Counted from the stretch's first letter, positions 35,331 to 46,509 are shown. The stretch: DNA of 64,000 bases from Progne subis subis (GCA_022316685.1 JAKJHU010000038.1:5994884-6058883); one strand, 5' to 3'. Translations and numbers: made by a program. Notes: generated from the sequence alone by a model not told the origin.

Positions 35331-38300
35331 GGCGCATCGGCACCCTCGTCCCTGCCGCCGGTGTGGTCTGGGGAAGCTGGAGGCTGCCCCCCGTCCCGGC
35401 TGACCACCCGCTGCTGTTGTCCCCAGACTACATCCGGATCGCTCGGTGCTTTGAGGCGACGCGCCAGAGATGCTGCCGGCTGGAGCAGGACGGGCACCGT
35501 GCCCGCGAGCAGCTTGCCCGTGTGGAGGCCGAGCGGGCAGCGCTGGAGGTGAAGCTCAAGCACGCCCGAAACCAGGTGGAGGTGGAGATGAAGAAGCGGC
35601 ACCGGGCAGAGGCTGAGCTGGAGAAGCAGGTCGGGGGTCTGGCTGCAGGGTTGCCCTGCAGGGCCGGCTGCGGGGCCCTCAGCCTGCTCAGCTCCTGCCT
35701 CTTTCACTTGCAGGAGCGTAAACTTCAGCTGGTCCTTGAGCTGCTGATGCGGGAACCATGGGGCAACGAGGCACTGAGCAGGGAGCAGTGCTCTGTTCTC
35801 AGTGCCCTGGCTGGCCGGCGCCTTGGGGCAGCCTTGGCACCCGTCAGGAGGTGAGCAGGGATGGTAGTCTTTGCCCCAACCCCTCGGGCAGCCCTGGGGT
35901 CGGCCGTGCCCCTCTCCCCCTCATCACTGCTTGGGCTTGAGGGGCTGGCTGGGCAAGCAGTGCTTGGGCTCTGGAGAGGCATCAGCTGTGGGCTCCCGGG
36001 GGGATCTGCACAAGTAGGTGCTGGCTGACGGGGGGAATTGCTCCAGCTGAGCTCACTCTGCAGGTCATCTGCAGTGGACGAGTCGTGCCAGTCCCTCCTG
36101 TCCCACTCGGATATCAGCTATGACCGCACCGAGGATGATGTGGTAAGGAGTGTTCGGCTGTGAGTCTCAGGGTTCACCCCGACAGCGAGGGGGTAGTTTT
36201 GCCCCACTTCTGCAGTGGCACGGCCCCTTTGTATGCCCATGGTTAGAGGTGGGCTGCTATCAGAGCTGGGGATATCCCTGGCCTGATGCAGCCTAAGACT
36301 CCCTGCTGCATTTCAGGATGTGGATATGACGGTGGTGCGGGCCCTGAAGCGCAAAGTTCCAGACAGACAGGTATGAGGAAATGCTGGGATGTGGCAGTTT
36401 TGGGGGCTGGTGTTGAGGTGGTACCTGTGCCCATGTGTGGATGAGGATCTCCCAACTGATCACACTCCTTCAATGTGCCCTTTGGGTCCCTCTGCCCACC
36501 AAGGTCCCAGTGTGCATCCTAGGCTGGGATGCTGGCCCTGTGCCATGCAAGGTGAGGACACCCAGATACTTCTTCATCCCAGCACAGGAGGCTGCAAGGA
36601 GCCTGGCAGGGAATTTAATTTATTGATGCTGGGTTGGGAGCATCGTCTCTCGGCAAACCTCCCGCGATCAATAGAAACTCCATTACGCTCCACCGTGGCC
36701 CAGCTGGGCTTCTCAATAATTCATCACCATATGTGGGCATCCCGCACCCTGCTCTACTCACACCTCTGCATTGCAGGCCTGACCTGGCTTCCCCCAGCCC
36801 CTGGGCTGGCTCTGACCCAGTGGGGAAGCCTGGGTCCTCATGATGCCTGGTGTGGGGCAGGCAGTGCTGAGGGACTAGGGTGAGACTGGGGCTTTTTGTT
36901 GGGCTGAGGCCACTTGGCTCGGGTACTCTGTAGGGTGTGGGAAAAAGTCAGTGAGGGGAGATCTCTGCCTGCTCTTCATGCTATCTTCTGTTTCCAGCGT
37001 GTGTCCCTGGCCCCTCAGGTTGGCCCCGTGGTGATGGCAAAGCGGCACCGTTCTTCTGTGGTACCTTATAATGCTGTGAGTAGAGACCGCAGCGTGCCCT
37101 GGGCAGGGATGGGGAGCACGGGCTTTCCCAGTGCCAGAAGGCAATGCTGCAGCCCTCAGTCCTGTGGATGCTGTGGGGACAGTGCTCAGCTGTCTCCTCT
37201 GGGTGCCTGTGTCCTTTAGCCTGTATCACTGTGGTCCTAGTGGACCTGAAGCCTGCATCCCCCCCCCATACCATGGTGGCAGCATCCCTGGCTGTGCAGG
37301 ACCACGGGGATGGGGGTCAGGTGGACCAGAGATCGTGTGGGAGATGCTGGAGAACTGTGGAGCTGCAGTCACATACCTTATTAGTCTCCCATTTTGACAG
37401 ATGAGTGTCCCCTCTATGCCCCCTCCTGCTGAGGTCCCAGGCCCTGCTGATAACCTTGTGCCTGCTGTTCTGGTGCCTCGACGCAGCTCTCGCCAGGGAC
37501 ACCGTGTCTCCACATGTGCAGGTCACAGGAAGGGCTGAGAAGGGGCTTGATGGGTGGTATAGGACCAGACTCAAGGTGCTGCTGTCACAGGGGGGAGAGG
37601 GGATCTGTTGGGGAGGTGGAGATATTGGGGGCCCTCTGGAATGCCAAATGCTGCTGTCTCGTGCAGAGACTCCCTGGGAGGTGGGAAGCCTCCCCAAATC
37701 CTAGGTGGGAGATGGAGTGGCTTGCCTTTCAGGTCTTCCTCCGCTGCCTCCTCCGTCTGCAGAGTTGACCACAGTGTGGGGCACCAGTGAAGATCAGGGC
37801 TGCCATGCTACAGGGCAGGAGAGCCACACTGAGGGCAGTTCAGTGGGACAGCCAGCACCAGCCCCCTTCCCCTCAACTCCACAGAGTTTCCCACCAGTCC
37901 AGCACAAGTTCACCTCCAAAACGGTGCGTGACCCAGCCTCTCTCTCCTCTGGGGTGGTGGGCAGGGGAGAGAGTTATGGGGTCAGGGGCTAGGCTGTCCT
38001 TCATTCCCCAACCCCTTAGCTCTGCCTGCAAGGGGAATGAATGGAGACAGTGGGACCTGGCTGGGAGAAGATAAAAGGGTAGTACTGGGTATCCAGCAAG
38101 AAGTGGGGGCCCTGATCCTGTTCCCCCTCTACAGGTGATCCGCCCTGAGCCGTGTTGTGTCTGTGGTTCCCGCATCCGCTTTGGGAAGACTGCCATCAAG
38201 TGCTGTCAGTGCCAGCTGCTGCTACACACCAAGTGTCGGGAGCAGTGCCCCGGACTCTGCACACCCAGGCCTCACCACCACACCTGGCCCCGTGAGGTGA

Positions 38301-39799
38301 GGGGGGCACAGCAGTGCTGGGGGGCGGCCTCTCCATGTCCCCATGAGGTTTCAGGGCTACTGGCCCTAGGATGCTGGGCCTCTGCCCGCCCTGGCTGCAG
38401 GGCTGGGCAATGGGCACAGCACAGGTTGGCATTGTTCTCCCCAGGGTGTGCTGGCTGACTTTGCACCCTCTACGCCGCCCTTGGTGCCCACACTGGTGGT
38501 GCAGTGTGTGACCGAGGTGGAGACACGAGGCTTGGCAGAGGTAGGGGCCAGGATGGTGAAGGTGGCAATGCTGTGGTTCCCATGGGGCTGAGCCCCTTTC
38601 CCTCTGCCCCAGACAGGGCTGTACCGGGTGCCAGGTGCAGAGCAGCTGGTGCGGGAGTGGAAGCGGAAGCTGCTGCGGGCTGGGGGCGCGTTGCCTGCCC
38701 TCAGCAGCGTGGCTGACATCCATGTGGTGTGTGGGGTGCTCAAGGACTTTCTGCGAGGGCTCAAGGAACCACTGGTCACCTTCAGCCTCCACCCTGCCTT
38801 CCTGAGGGCTGCTGGTGAGCAGGGAGTCCCAAGGTGAGGGAGGGGGAAGGGGCTGCTTCTCCCCTAACAGTGCTCCCCTGTGCTGTCACAGACATCCCCG
38901 ATGCTGCTGCCAGGGACACAGCCCTACGCCATGTGGTGAGCAAGCTGCCCCCAGCCAACAGGGATACCCTGGCCTTCCTCATGCTGCACCTGCTCAGGTG
39001 AGTGGCTCATCCTGGCACGGATCTGTCCCCATCTCCTGGCTCTCCGCCCTTCACCCAGGCTTCGTGCCCTAGAGCAGGGAAGCTGTGGATGAGGAGCCTC
39101 TGGGCTGGGCAGCATTCTCATGCCCTGTCTCCCATTGCAGGGTGTCGCACAGCCCTGACTGCAAGATGGATGTGCTCAACCTGTCCCGTGTGTTTGGCCC
39201 TACGCTGGTGGGACACAGCTCAGCCAACCCCACACCGCTCGCCATCATGGAGGACACGCCTCGGCAGTGCAAGGTGAGGGGTCCCTGAGGTGTGGGGTGT
39301 ACCCTGGGCACTGCCAGTGTCCCCATCCTATGCCTCTCTCTGCTCAGGTGGTGGCTCATCTCCTTTCACTGCCACCCGACTTCTGGAGAGGCTTTGTGGA
39401 GCCAGAGCAGGAGAACCTGGTGCCGATGCCAGCCCCGAGACGTGAATGTGGTGAGCACAGGAGCCCCAGCGCCCCCCACCCTGGCCTTTGGCTTCCTTGA
39501 AGGGTCCTGGTTGTGTATGGCTGGATGAGATAGCTGTCCCCACTCTGTCCTACAGAACCGTTCTTCCAGCCCCTTGCCTCTCCGGAGCCCAAGCCAGGCC
39601 AGCTGAGCCCAGCCGGTACCTGCTGCCTCCCCAGCACCCTGCGGAGCTGCGTGGGCACGGCCGCCCGGCCCCCGTGAGTGTTGCTGGGCGTGGGTGGGAG
39701 CCCAGGGGAGCTCGCTTTGTACCCCTGACTCATCTCTCCCCACGCAGGCAGGGGCCAGCCCCGAGGAAGGTGGGCCGGTTTTTCCCTTCTCCTGTGTAG
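35219..39799 (+). CDS. RACGAP1-like Rho GTPase-activating protein, complete, 16 exons
   Basis: Predicted 639 residues (human RACGAP1 has 632). Exons: 35219-35303, 35427-35629, 35714-35850, 36064-36142, 36317-36370, 36998-37075, 37401-37521, 37733-37923, 38135-38296, 38445-38540, 38613-38814, 38892-38997, 39141-39273, 39348-39450, 39556-39673, 39748-39799; all introns GT-AG and phases close. RACGAP1 is the centralspindlin subunit that with KIF23 bundles midzone microtubules, recruits ECT2 and regulates RhoA/Rac in cytokinesis. Seen here: N-terminal coiled coil (about 28-110) with KLKHARNQVEVE; an acidic DISYDRTEDD motif where RACGAP1 carries PLK1 sites for ECT2 docking; a complete C1 zinc finger (H310 to C358, all eight ligands); a RhoGAP domain (about 371-555) with the arginine finger in GLYRVPG (R407) and the NRDTLAFLM helix; and a C-terminal GRFFPSP like the RACGAP1 tail. 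It is clearly diverged from RACGAP1, hence a paralogue. GMPPA is convergent with it and the ASIC gene is divergent. Confidence 0.92.
35427..35850 (+). CDS. RACGAP1-like exons 2-3, coiled coil
   Basis: Two exons carry the coiled coil that in RACGAP1 binds KIF23 and forms centralspindlin. The 84-base intron between them (35630-35713) is a multiple of three, contains no in-frame stop and has a weak donor (CAG followed by GTCGGG). Retention would insert 28 residues into the coiled coil; the cysteine- and leucine-rich insert does not look like coiled coil, so splicing is the preferred reading. Confidence 0.8.
36600..36745. promoter_or_regulatory. Candidate element in RACGAP1-like intron 5
   Basis: The longest intron of the gene (36371-36997) contains a block with GGGAATTTAATTTATTGATGC, CGCGATCAATAGAAACTCC, CATTACGCTCC and CTCAATAATTCATCACC. 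Homeodomain- and PBX-like TGATT/ATCAAT words and preserved CpGs contrast with the rest of the intron. Confidence 0.38.
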
Positions 39800-40002
39800 C
39801 CTGCAGCGGTGGCTCCCTCGGGACACGGAGCTGGCACTGGAGGAGGAGCAAAGACTGCGGGACTAGGCAGCTGTCTGTGGGGTGACAGTGCCGAGCTCAA
39901 AGCTCTGCTCTGCTTCCCTGGGGGCCTGGGGAGCAGAGTTGGCTCTGTCCAGCTGTGGTGGCAGGGACAATACCCTAGTGCTGTATTTGGAATTAGGTTT
40001 GT

Positions 40003-40008
40003 ATTAAA
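40003..40008 (+). terminator. Poly(A) signal (ATTAAA) of the RACGAP1-like gene
   Basis: ATTAAA about 205 bases after the stop codon, followed within 40 bases by the TG-rich stretch TGACTGTGGCTGCCGTCTG. This gives a short 3' UTR. Confidence 0.65.
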
Positions 40009-40034
40009 TGTTTGCAGCAAAACACACCTGACTG

Positions 40035-41815
40035 TGGCTGCCGTCTGTCGTGCCCTGCTGCTGCCAGGGGTTGGGGCTCACTGGAGCCTGGCTGGGCAGC
40101 ATGTAAGAGCTGAGCAATGCTCCGCAGAACCTCTGCTTTGGCAGGGCAGGCAGAGCCCCTTCGCACCCGAGCTGAAGCCCTGTTCTGTGCTCTGGAGCCC
40201 CGGATGTGGGAGGCCCCTCCTTGAGCCCAGATATTGGCCTCAAGTAATTGGAGCTGTTGCTGCTCAGGGCAGGACAACCTTAAAGTGTTTCCAGACTTCC
40301 GCACCCCAGTGGAGGGCCTCTTTAACTCCTTCCTCCCCTCCAACCCGGGCCATGCTAGCAGTGCACAGAACCCAATCAGGGCCGTGATGTACAGCTTTCC
40401 CTCCAAGTGGGGGAAGGAGGGTCATGCTGTAATGGAGCAATGTCCTAGGATGGACTTGTCCCCCAGATAACTTTGCAGAAGGGGTAACCAGTGCAGAGGA
40501 TATTTAGAGAAAAGAGGCATTACACAACAGGGATAAGAACTGCCCCTGTGTCACATCAAGCAGCCAATAAACCTTGTCCCTACTAAAAGTCAGACCAGGC
40601 AGGGCACAGGAGTGAAAATTCATGTGCAATCCTGAAAGCAAGTACTTTGGCTCAGTTTTCCCCACTGCAGGAGTGTACACCAGGGGGCAAGGAAATTAAC
40701 ACGTCCAAGGCAGAGGCAAAACTGAAGAAGTTTAATGTGCTTAAAGGTAGGGAACAGCTAATCCCTGCCCAGGACCACAGGAGAACTGGCACAGGAAGGC
40801 ACAGGGCTGGGAGCAAGGATTTACTCCAAATCCATCAAACTGGGATAATACTGGATGGATGGAGAATACTTAAAACAGTGCCTTGCTCAAATGAGGTGTG
40901 ATGGCCTCCTTGGTGGAGCACAGGGCTTTAGCACAGAGTTCAAAAACAGGGAAATAAAAGGACAAAGGGCAGCATTACTTACTGTAGACAATCTATGCCT
41001 GGGCTTAGGAGGAAACTGCCTTCCATAAAACCCAGTTTTTGAGGCAAAATGAGGTGCTAAATCTCTACCACTTGCACACACTGTAAGTTGATTGCTCCGG
41101 TGCCCAGTGGATGTGGCTGGTGACAGGGGCAGATACTCAGTGAGCCCACCCAAAGCTCGCGCCATGCCGGTGTGAAGGAGGCTGTTGGCCCACCAGGGTA
41201 GCGGGGGCTTGCTGCCCTCATTCTGAGCCCTGCCTAGGCAGCAGGCACAGGTCTCAACCTGATGGGAGCAGGTGTGGTAGGGCTGGCAGCTCTCCTGGCT
41301 CACACCGAGCCCAGGGGGCAGAGGTGCTACTGGAGGAAGGGGTGTTCTTGCAGCTCCCTCCAGGGCGAGCAGGCCACTAGTCTGACCCAGCCCTTGTGTG
41401 TGTGCCAGTGCCCTTAGGACAGCCTAGCACTGCTGTTTTCCTAGCAGTAGGCAGGAGCCCAGCTCAGGCTGTTGCAATCATGCTGAAATCAAGAGCCTCA
41501 ATCTACTGTGGGGTGAGCTGCCTACACATGACACGCACATTCAAAGCTCCCAGGTCTTGGAGATGGGCCAAGATCTTCCAGGGAGTCGCAGACAGCAAAG
41601 GGTGCAGGGAGAGCCTGGTGAGGAGTGGCAAGAGGTGCTGGTAGTGCCAGTTGGTGGAGAAACACACAAAGCTGAACCCAAGACACTGCAGGTAGGAAGT
41701 GCCCCCTGCATACCCACACAGGCTGGTACCAGGGCCACATACTGTCCCCAAAGCCTTCACCCTGGCCCAGGGCTGGTCCCTGGGCTGCAAGAGAAGCAGC
41801 ATGCAAGGCTGATGC
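40035..41815. other. Convergent intergenic spacer
   Basis: About 1.8 kb between the 3' ends of the RACGAP1-like gene and GMPPA. It is somewhat AT-richer in 40,480-41,100. Short open frames, such as an 84-codon one at 40,647-40,901, have no family motifs. No confident repeat or RNA gene was recognised; an old unclassified repeat in 40.6-40.9 kb cannot be excluded. Confidence 0.5.
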
Positions 41816-41823
41816 TCATCAGC

Positions 41824-41829
41824 TTTAAT
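41824..41829 (-). terminator. GMPPA poly(A) signal (ATTAAA)
   Basis: Minus-strand ATTAAA about 150 bases past the GMPPA stop, followed by a T/C-rich stretch (GCTTCTCTTGC). No better signal lies closer. Confidence 0.55.
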
Positions 41830-41980
41830 GTCTCTCTGGAGCAGTAGTCAGGCACTTGCAGGGCTCCTGGCCTGCACCTACCCCTCTGAGGGTGCTGAGA
41901 ACCTCCCAGGATGTGGGGCCTCAGTGCAGGCTCTTGTTGTGGGGCACAGCAGGGAGCAGGTGGCTGTTGCTGCCTGTGAC

Positions 41981-44900
41981 TCACAGGATAATCTGGTTTT
42001 TGTAACTTCGGCTCAGCTCCTTGTGAGGAAGGACAATGGAGTTGAGAATAACCACCTCAGCAGGAATGGTGACACTGCAGCCTGGGGGGAGAATGAAAAG
42101 GATTTAACTGGAAGGGGAGAAGCTGCCCCGGTGAGCAGGGCCAGGGTGATTCCATGCAGCAAAGACGTACCCAGGATTGTGATGGAGGGTGTGAGGCGCC
42201 CGTCCCGGAAAAGGGTCTCGCTGTCGATCTTGGCATAGGGATCGTTGGGGTTGGGGTCGCTGGGCGTTCCTTCAACCCGGGCCCAGCGCCCAATCGTGCT
42301 GTCCCAGCCCACAATGGTATTGAGGACACAGGTGTGGTCCTGGGGGGAAGGAGAGGGGAATGCAGGGTGCTGATGCCTCCCTGCAAGGGGTGGGGGTTCG
42401 ACACCTACTCCCTCAGGCAAATCCTACTTACGTGGAGCGAGGCACCGTGCAGGACGATGGACTCTCGCACACGCACACCAGCGCCCACTGTCACACCCTC
42501 CCCAATAGAGACGTTGGGGCCCAGCTGTGAGGACAGAGGGAGGTGATGAGGACAAGGACAGTGATGCCCTCAGCACCCCTGAGCGTGTCTCTGCCCCAGG
42601 TACCCCCAGCCTGCACTCACCACTGCAGTGCTGTCGATGGAGGCTGTCGGGTGGATGTACACATTCCCTGCAACACCAGGCAGTGGATTCAGGGGAGGCC
42701 ACTCACAGGAGCACCTGCCTCTCAGATAAGGGGAGGCCCCACTCGTGGGTCCCACTGCCTCCCTAGGCGGCCCCAAAAGCAATAGGGTGTCAGAACGGTA
42801 CCTCGAATGACAGGGCCTCCGGGTTTGTTCTGGGCCAGTCTCTCTGGGTGGCTTTTGCTGTACTGGTTCAGGTAAAGGCGGCTGGCATAGATAGCAGAGC
42901 TGGAGGAGGAAAAGCAGAAGATTGTTATTGTCACTCTGGCACTACCAGGGCAGAGGAGGATCCAAAATCAGCACTGCCCACTCACCCCCAGGGCTCTGCC
43001 TGAGCACCCTCCACTCCCAGCCATGATACAGATCACTCTCATCCCCGGTACAGATCACTTGATGTTCCTGCTCCACCAACTCTAGCTCCAGCACTTACCC
43101 AGCTGACTTGATCTGGCTCCAGAAGCCATCAGTCTTGTAGACATAGAGTTTGCCACTTCCAGCCAGGGCTGTGAAAACATCCTGCTCTAGCCGGATCACT
43201 TCTGCACGCTGCCAGCCATTGGAGCTTTCCTCTCTGCAAGCAAGACTCCTGTTAGACACCCACCCCAGTCATGGCCTCAGCTGAAGACCCCAGCAGACCT
43301 AGCCTCCCCAAATTCAGGGACTGACAATCCCAGATTCCTACCTAGCCATGCACTTCTCCCTGAAAGTGGAGACAAGTGCCAGCTGTCAGGCTAGGTTGGG
43401 ACAGCCCCACTGAGCCCCAGAGCAGCACAGGGACAGCCAAAATAAGCTCTGAGACAGAAGCTGAAGGTGCAAGAACCCCACCTAGTCCAGGTGGGTGTAT
43501 GATCCTGTCCCCAGGCCAGAGCCTGCACAGCTGGATTTTAGCTTGGGTGGTGGCAGAGATGTGAGGTGACAGGCTGGCTGGTGCAAAGAGCTGGAGAGGG
43601 GAGGAGAGCATTCCCAGGTGAAAGGCTTGCTCAGCCTCTTGTCCAGAGCTGAATGAGTATGGGGTGGGAAGAGAGGAAGGGAAAGGGAAAGTATCAAGCT
43701 GACCAGGAGCAGAGCAGAGCAAACAGCAGCCTGGAGAAGGGAGGGAAAGCATGCATTACCACTAGGATCAATCCAGCCCAGAGAGCAGCAAGTGCAGGCA
43801 CAGAGGGAGACTTACCCAAGGTAAGGACAGCTGGTGCAGGACCAGGAAACAAGTGAGTGATGGCAGAGGAGGAGAAAAGATAGAGAAAGAATGGAGGATG
43901 AGCGTGCTGCTGCAGCCCTGGGAAGCAGGGGGGTGGGAGGGATGCAGAGCAGAGTGAAGCACTCACAGTGCTAGCTCCTGTTGGTTCCTCTGGAACACCT
44001 CGCCAATGTGCTGGAAGATGGCAGGTGTGAAGAGGTAGATGCCACAGTTAATGATCTCACTGACAAACGTGCTGGGCTTCTCCACGTAGTGCTGAACCTG
44101 GAGGCGAGGGACGAGATGTGAATGCCAGGGTGAAGCCCCTCCACCCAGCACCACACCCTCTGTGGCACACTGGGACAACAGACAACACAGCACTTGCCAC
44201 CCACACTGTTTGACTCCCCAAGGCCCTCCAGTACCTCTTGTGTGTCCGCATTTGCCACGATACAGCCGTAATTCAGTGCCTGAGTCCTGTTGGCCTAAGA
44301 AACAAGGACAATGTTAGCAATGGTGGAGCAGCAGGCACAAAGAGGCAGAGCAGATGAAACACGGACCTCATAATCTGGGACCCACCCCCCACAGGAGCTG
44401 CTGGCTTCTAAGCCCATGGCAGAGCACTGCAGCTCTTCTACTCCCCAGCACTGCCACTCACTGTGGTACCCAGAATGACAAAGCTGTGCATGTCCCCATG
44501 CTGCTGCCGAAACTCCAGCATCTCCTGTAAGGGGAACTCTGAGCACACGTCTGCGTTGAGGACAAAGAAGGCCTCAGCACCACCTGACAGGATCTGGTCT
44601 CGGAAGTGATAGATGCCACCACCCGTGCCCAAGGCTGCGTACTCCTGAAGATACCTACGGGCCAAGCAGGAAAAAGGGAGGGCTTAGGGAAGCAGGTGTC
44701 TAATAGCACCAACCAGCAGCAGGGTTGGGAAGGACTGGAGAGGCATAATCCTGCCACTCAGTGATGGGTTTCATGCAGGCATTGCACAGGAGGTGTGGCA
44801 GCTTAGAGCTGTGCTAGAGAGACATCTCTGGAGCAGGAACCATCCAGGGCAGGACCCAAGGCAAAGGAAAGGTGGCAGAAATAATGGGGAACCACCCACG

Positions 44901-45423
44901 GTGGGACAGAGCCCACTTGCCTGGTGCCACAGTGCTGACTGGGGGCTGCCAGCCTGGGACAGCAGGTGAGGGGCAGAGCCAGGCTGTGCCGCTGTGTATG
45001 CCCCAGGGGTGAGAGAATCCTGCCCACCTGATGGGAACCTTGAACTCCTGCTGCGCCGACACGAGAAAGCGGCTGAGGGCCTCGTTGGGCTGGTAGAAAC
45101 CCATCAGCAGGATCTCCTTCATACCGGGCACCTGGGGAGGGAGGGAGGAAGGGATCAGAGAGGAATGGCACTTCTCCCTTAGCTCCACGGCCCCAGCTCC
45201 CCCGCCTCCCGTACCTTGGCGCAGGCCTCGATGTGGTGCTGCACCATGGGCACTCCGGCCACGGGGAAGAGCGGCTTCGGCACCTCGAAGGACAGCGGCC
45301 GGAACCGGGTCCCTGTGGAGCACAGCGGGGTAGGCGGGGCACTGCGCCGGCGGGACACCCCGTGATCCCGGCACACTTACCCTTCTGCGGGCCCCCGATG
45401 AGGATGACGGCCTTGAGCGGCAT
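41981..45423 (-). CDS. GMPPA: GMPPA, GDP-mannose pyrophosphorylase regulatory subunit, complete, 12 exons
   Basis: Predicted 423 residues (human 420). Exons in transcript order: 45381-45423, 45215-45312, 45028-45131, 44462-44654, 44235-44294, 43967-44097, 43099-43233, 42802-42899, 42621-42667, 42432-42524, 42171-42339, 41981-42081; all GT-AG and all phases close. GMPPA is the cytosolic partner of the catalytic GMPPB and acts as its GDP-mannose-sensing inhibitor, setting mannose donor supply for glycosylation. Seen: an N-terminal nucleotidyltransferase-like fold beginning [20 protein letters not shown], whose loop has the extra residues typical of GMPPA; VLNADVC (113-119); HYVEKPSTF (169-177); and a C-terminal left-handed beta-helix from about 288 with hexapeptide repeats and the [16 protein letters not shown] insertion. 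The protein ends in NQIIL, as in other GMPPA. Strand and order relative to SPEG match mammals. Confidence 0.97.
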
Positions 45424-45612
45424 CGCGGTTCGGCTCGGCTCCGCTCCGGCGGTTTGCACCCGAGCCCCGGCTCCGCAGCCGAGCCCCGCACCGCGGCCCG
45501 GCCCCGCCGCCGCTTCCGCGCACGTGGCTGTGACACGTCAGCGCCGCACCGCGCCCGCCCGCCGCCAGGGGGCGCCCGCGGGCACCGGGAGGGCCCGGGG
45601 CCTGCGGGGGAG
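45424..45612 (-). promoter_or_regulatory. GMPPA promoter CpG island with CACGTG and TGACGTG words
   Basis: CpG-dense DNA immediately upstream of the start codon and lacking a TATA box. About 100-120 bases before the ATG are CACGTG (45521-45526) and, on the coding strand, TGACGTGTCA (45531-45540), which matches CRE/UPRE-type sites used by CREB3-family, ATF6 and XBP1 factors. Start-site position is not known. Confidence 0.5.
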
Positions 45613-45613
45613 A

Positions 45614-45840
45614 CCGTGAGGGGGGCGGTGGTCAGCGCGGAGGTGCTGCTGTCTGTTCGGCCGTGCGGGCAGCGGCTGTGGCCGTGGAGGGGGCGATGGT
45701 CAATGCGGAGGTGTCGCTGTCCATTCGTGTGTGCGGGCAGCGGCTGTGGCCGTGAGGGAGGCGATGGTCAGCGCGGAGGTACCACCGTTGTCCATTCGTG
45801 TGTGCCACTGTCCATTCGGCTGTGCGGGCAGCGGCTGTGG
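45614..45840. repeat. 68-base tandem minisatellite, three copies
   Basis: Copies at 45614-45681, 45682-45749 and 45750-45840. Each starts CCGTG(A)GG, carries GATGGTCA.TGCGGAGGT or close variants and ends GCGGGCAGCGGCTGTGG(C). The third copy is 91 bases because an internal TGTCCATTCG-containing piece of about 20 bases is duplicated. The array lies 190-420 bases upstream of the GMPPA start codon, within the CpG island. Divergence between copies is low, implying recent expansion. Confidence 0.85.
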
Positions 45841-46505
45841 CCGTGCGGGTCTGCGCAGAGCAGCGTGAGCGTACAGGGGAGCGGCTGTGGCTGTGTGTGT
45901 GCCCCAGCGCTTGGGAGCGCCGTGCGGGGACGCCACGGGCTCTGACACGCCCTTGGACACACGGGCGTGCGACAGGCACGGGTCCGTAACCACGTGTGTG
46001 CGTGTAGGGAAGCGTGTGACTGCCCGCAGGCACCAGGCTGTACGCGTGTGCCCCTGCCCAGAGCGGCGGGCACGGCACCGAGGGGCTGGGGGGGCCAGCG
46101 GGCTGTAACCGGAGCAGTCCCTGCCGGCACGGCGCGGCCTCATATGGGTAGCGGATATTTATAGCCAGTCATCAAGTCATCACCGGCACCTGCCGTGCCC
46201 GCAGCAGGAGCCCTGCCCTGCTGTACCGCTGTGCCAGCCACCATCGGGCCCTTTGGCACTCCGTGTTTTCACTCTATGACGCCAAGGCCACGTGAATCAG
46301 CCCTATTGCGCTCGCCCCAGTGCTTCACAGCTTCTCAGACTTTTTCACCAGGTTTCCAACATGGAAGCCCAGCATCACATGGAATACTTTCTGGACTTGG
46401 GTCCCAAGGTTTTGGGGCAAAGACCCTCCCGAGATGCCAGGGGCTGCACTTCACACTCACACAATCCCCTCCCAGCAAGGCACTGAAACTGGAGGGGCTG
46501 CTCAG
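45841..46505. other. Spacer between GMPPA promoter and SPEG 3' end
   Basis: CpG-rich sequence with GTGTGT words up to about 46,130, then a short AT-containing patch (46,138-46,170), then unique sequence into the SPEG 3' UTR. No coding exon recognised. The open plus-strand frame at 46,195-46,641 begins at GTG and lacks family motifs. Confidence 0.5.
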
Positions 46506-46509
46506 GATC

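Noticed and set aside
40647..40901. 84-codon frame suggestive of a transposon remnant
   Set aside because: No reverse-transcriptase or other element motif could be matched with confidence.
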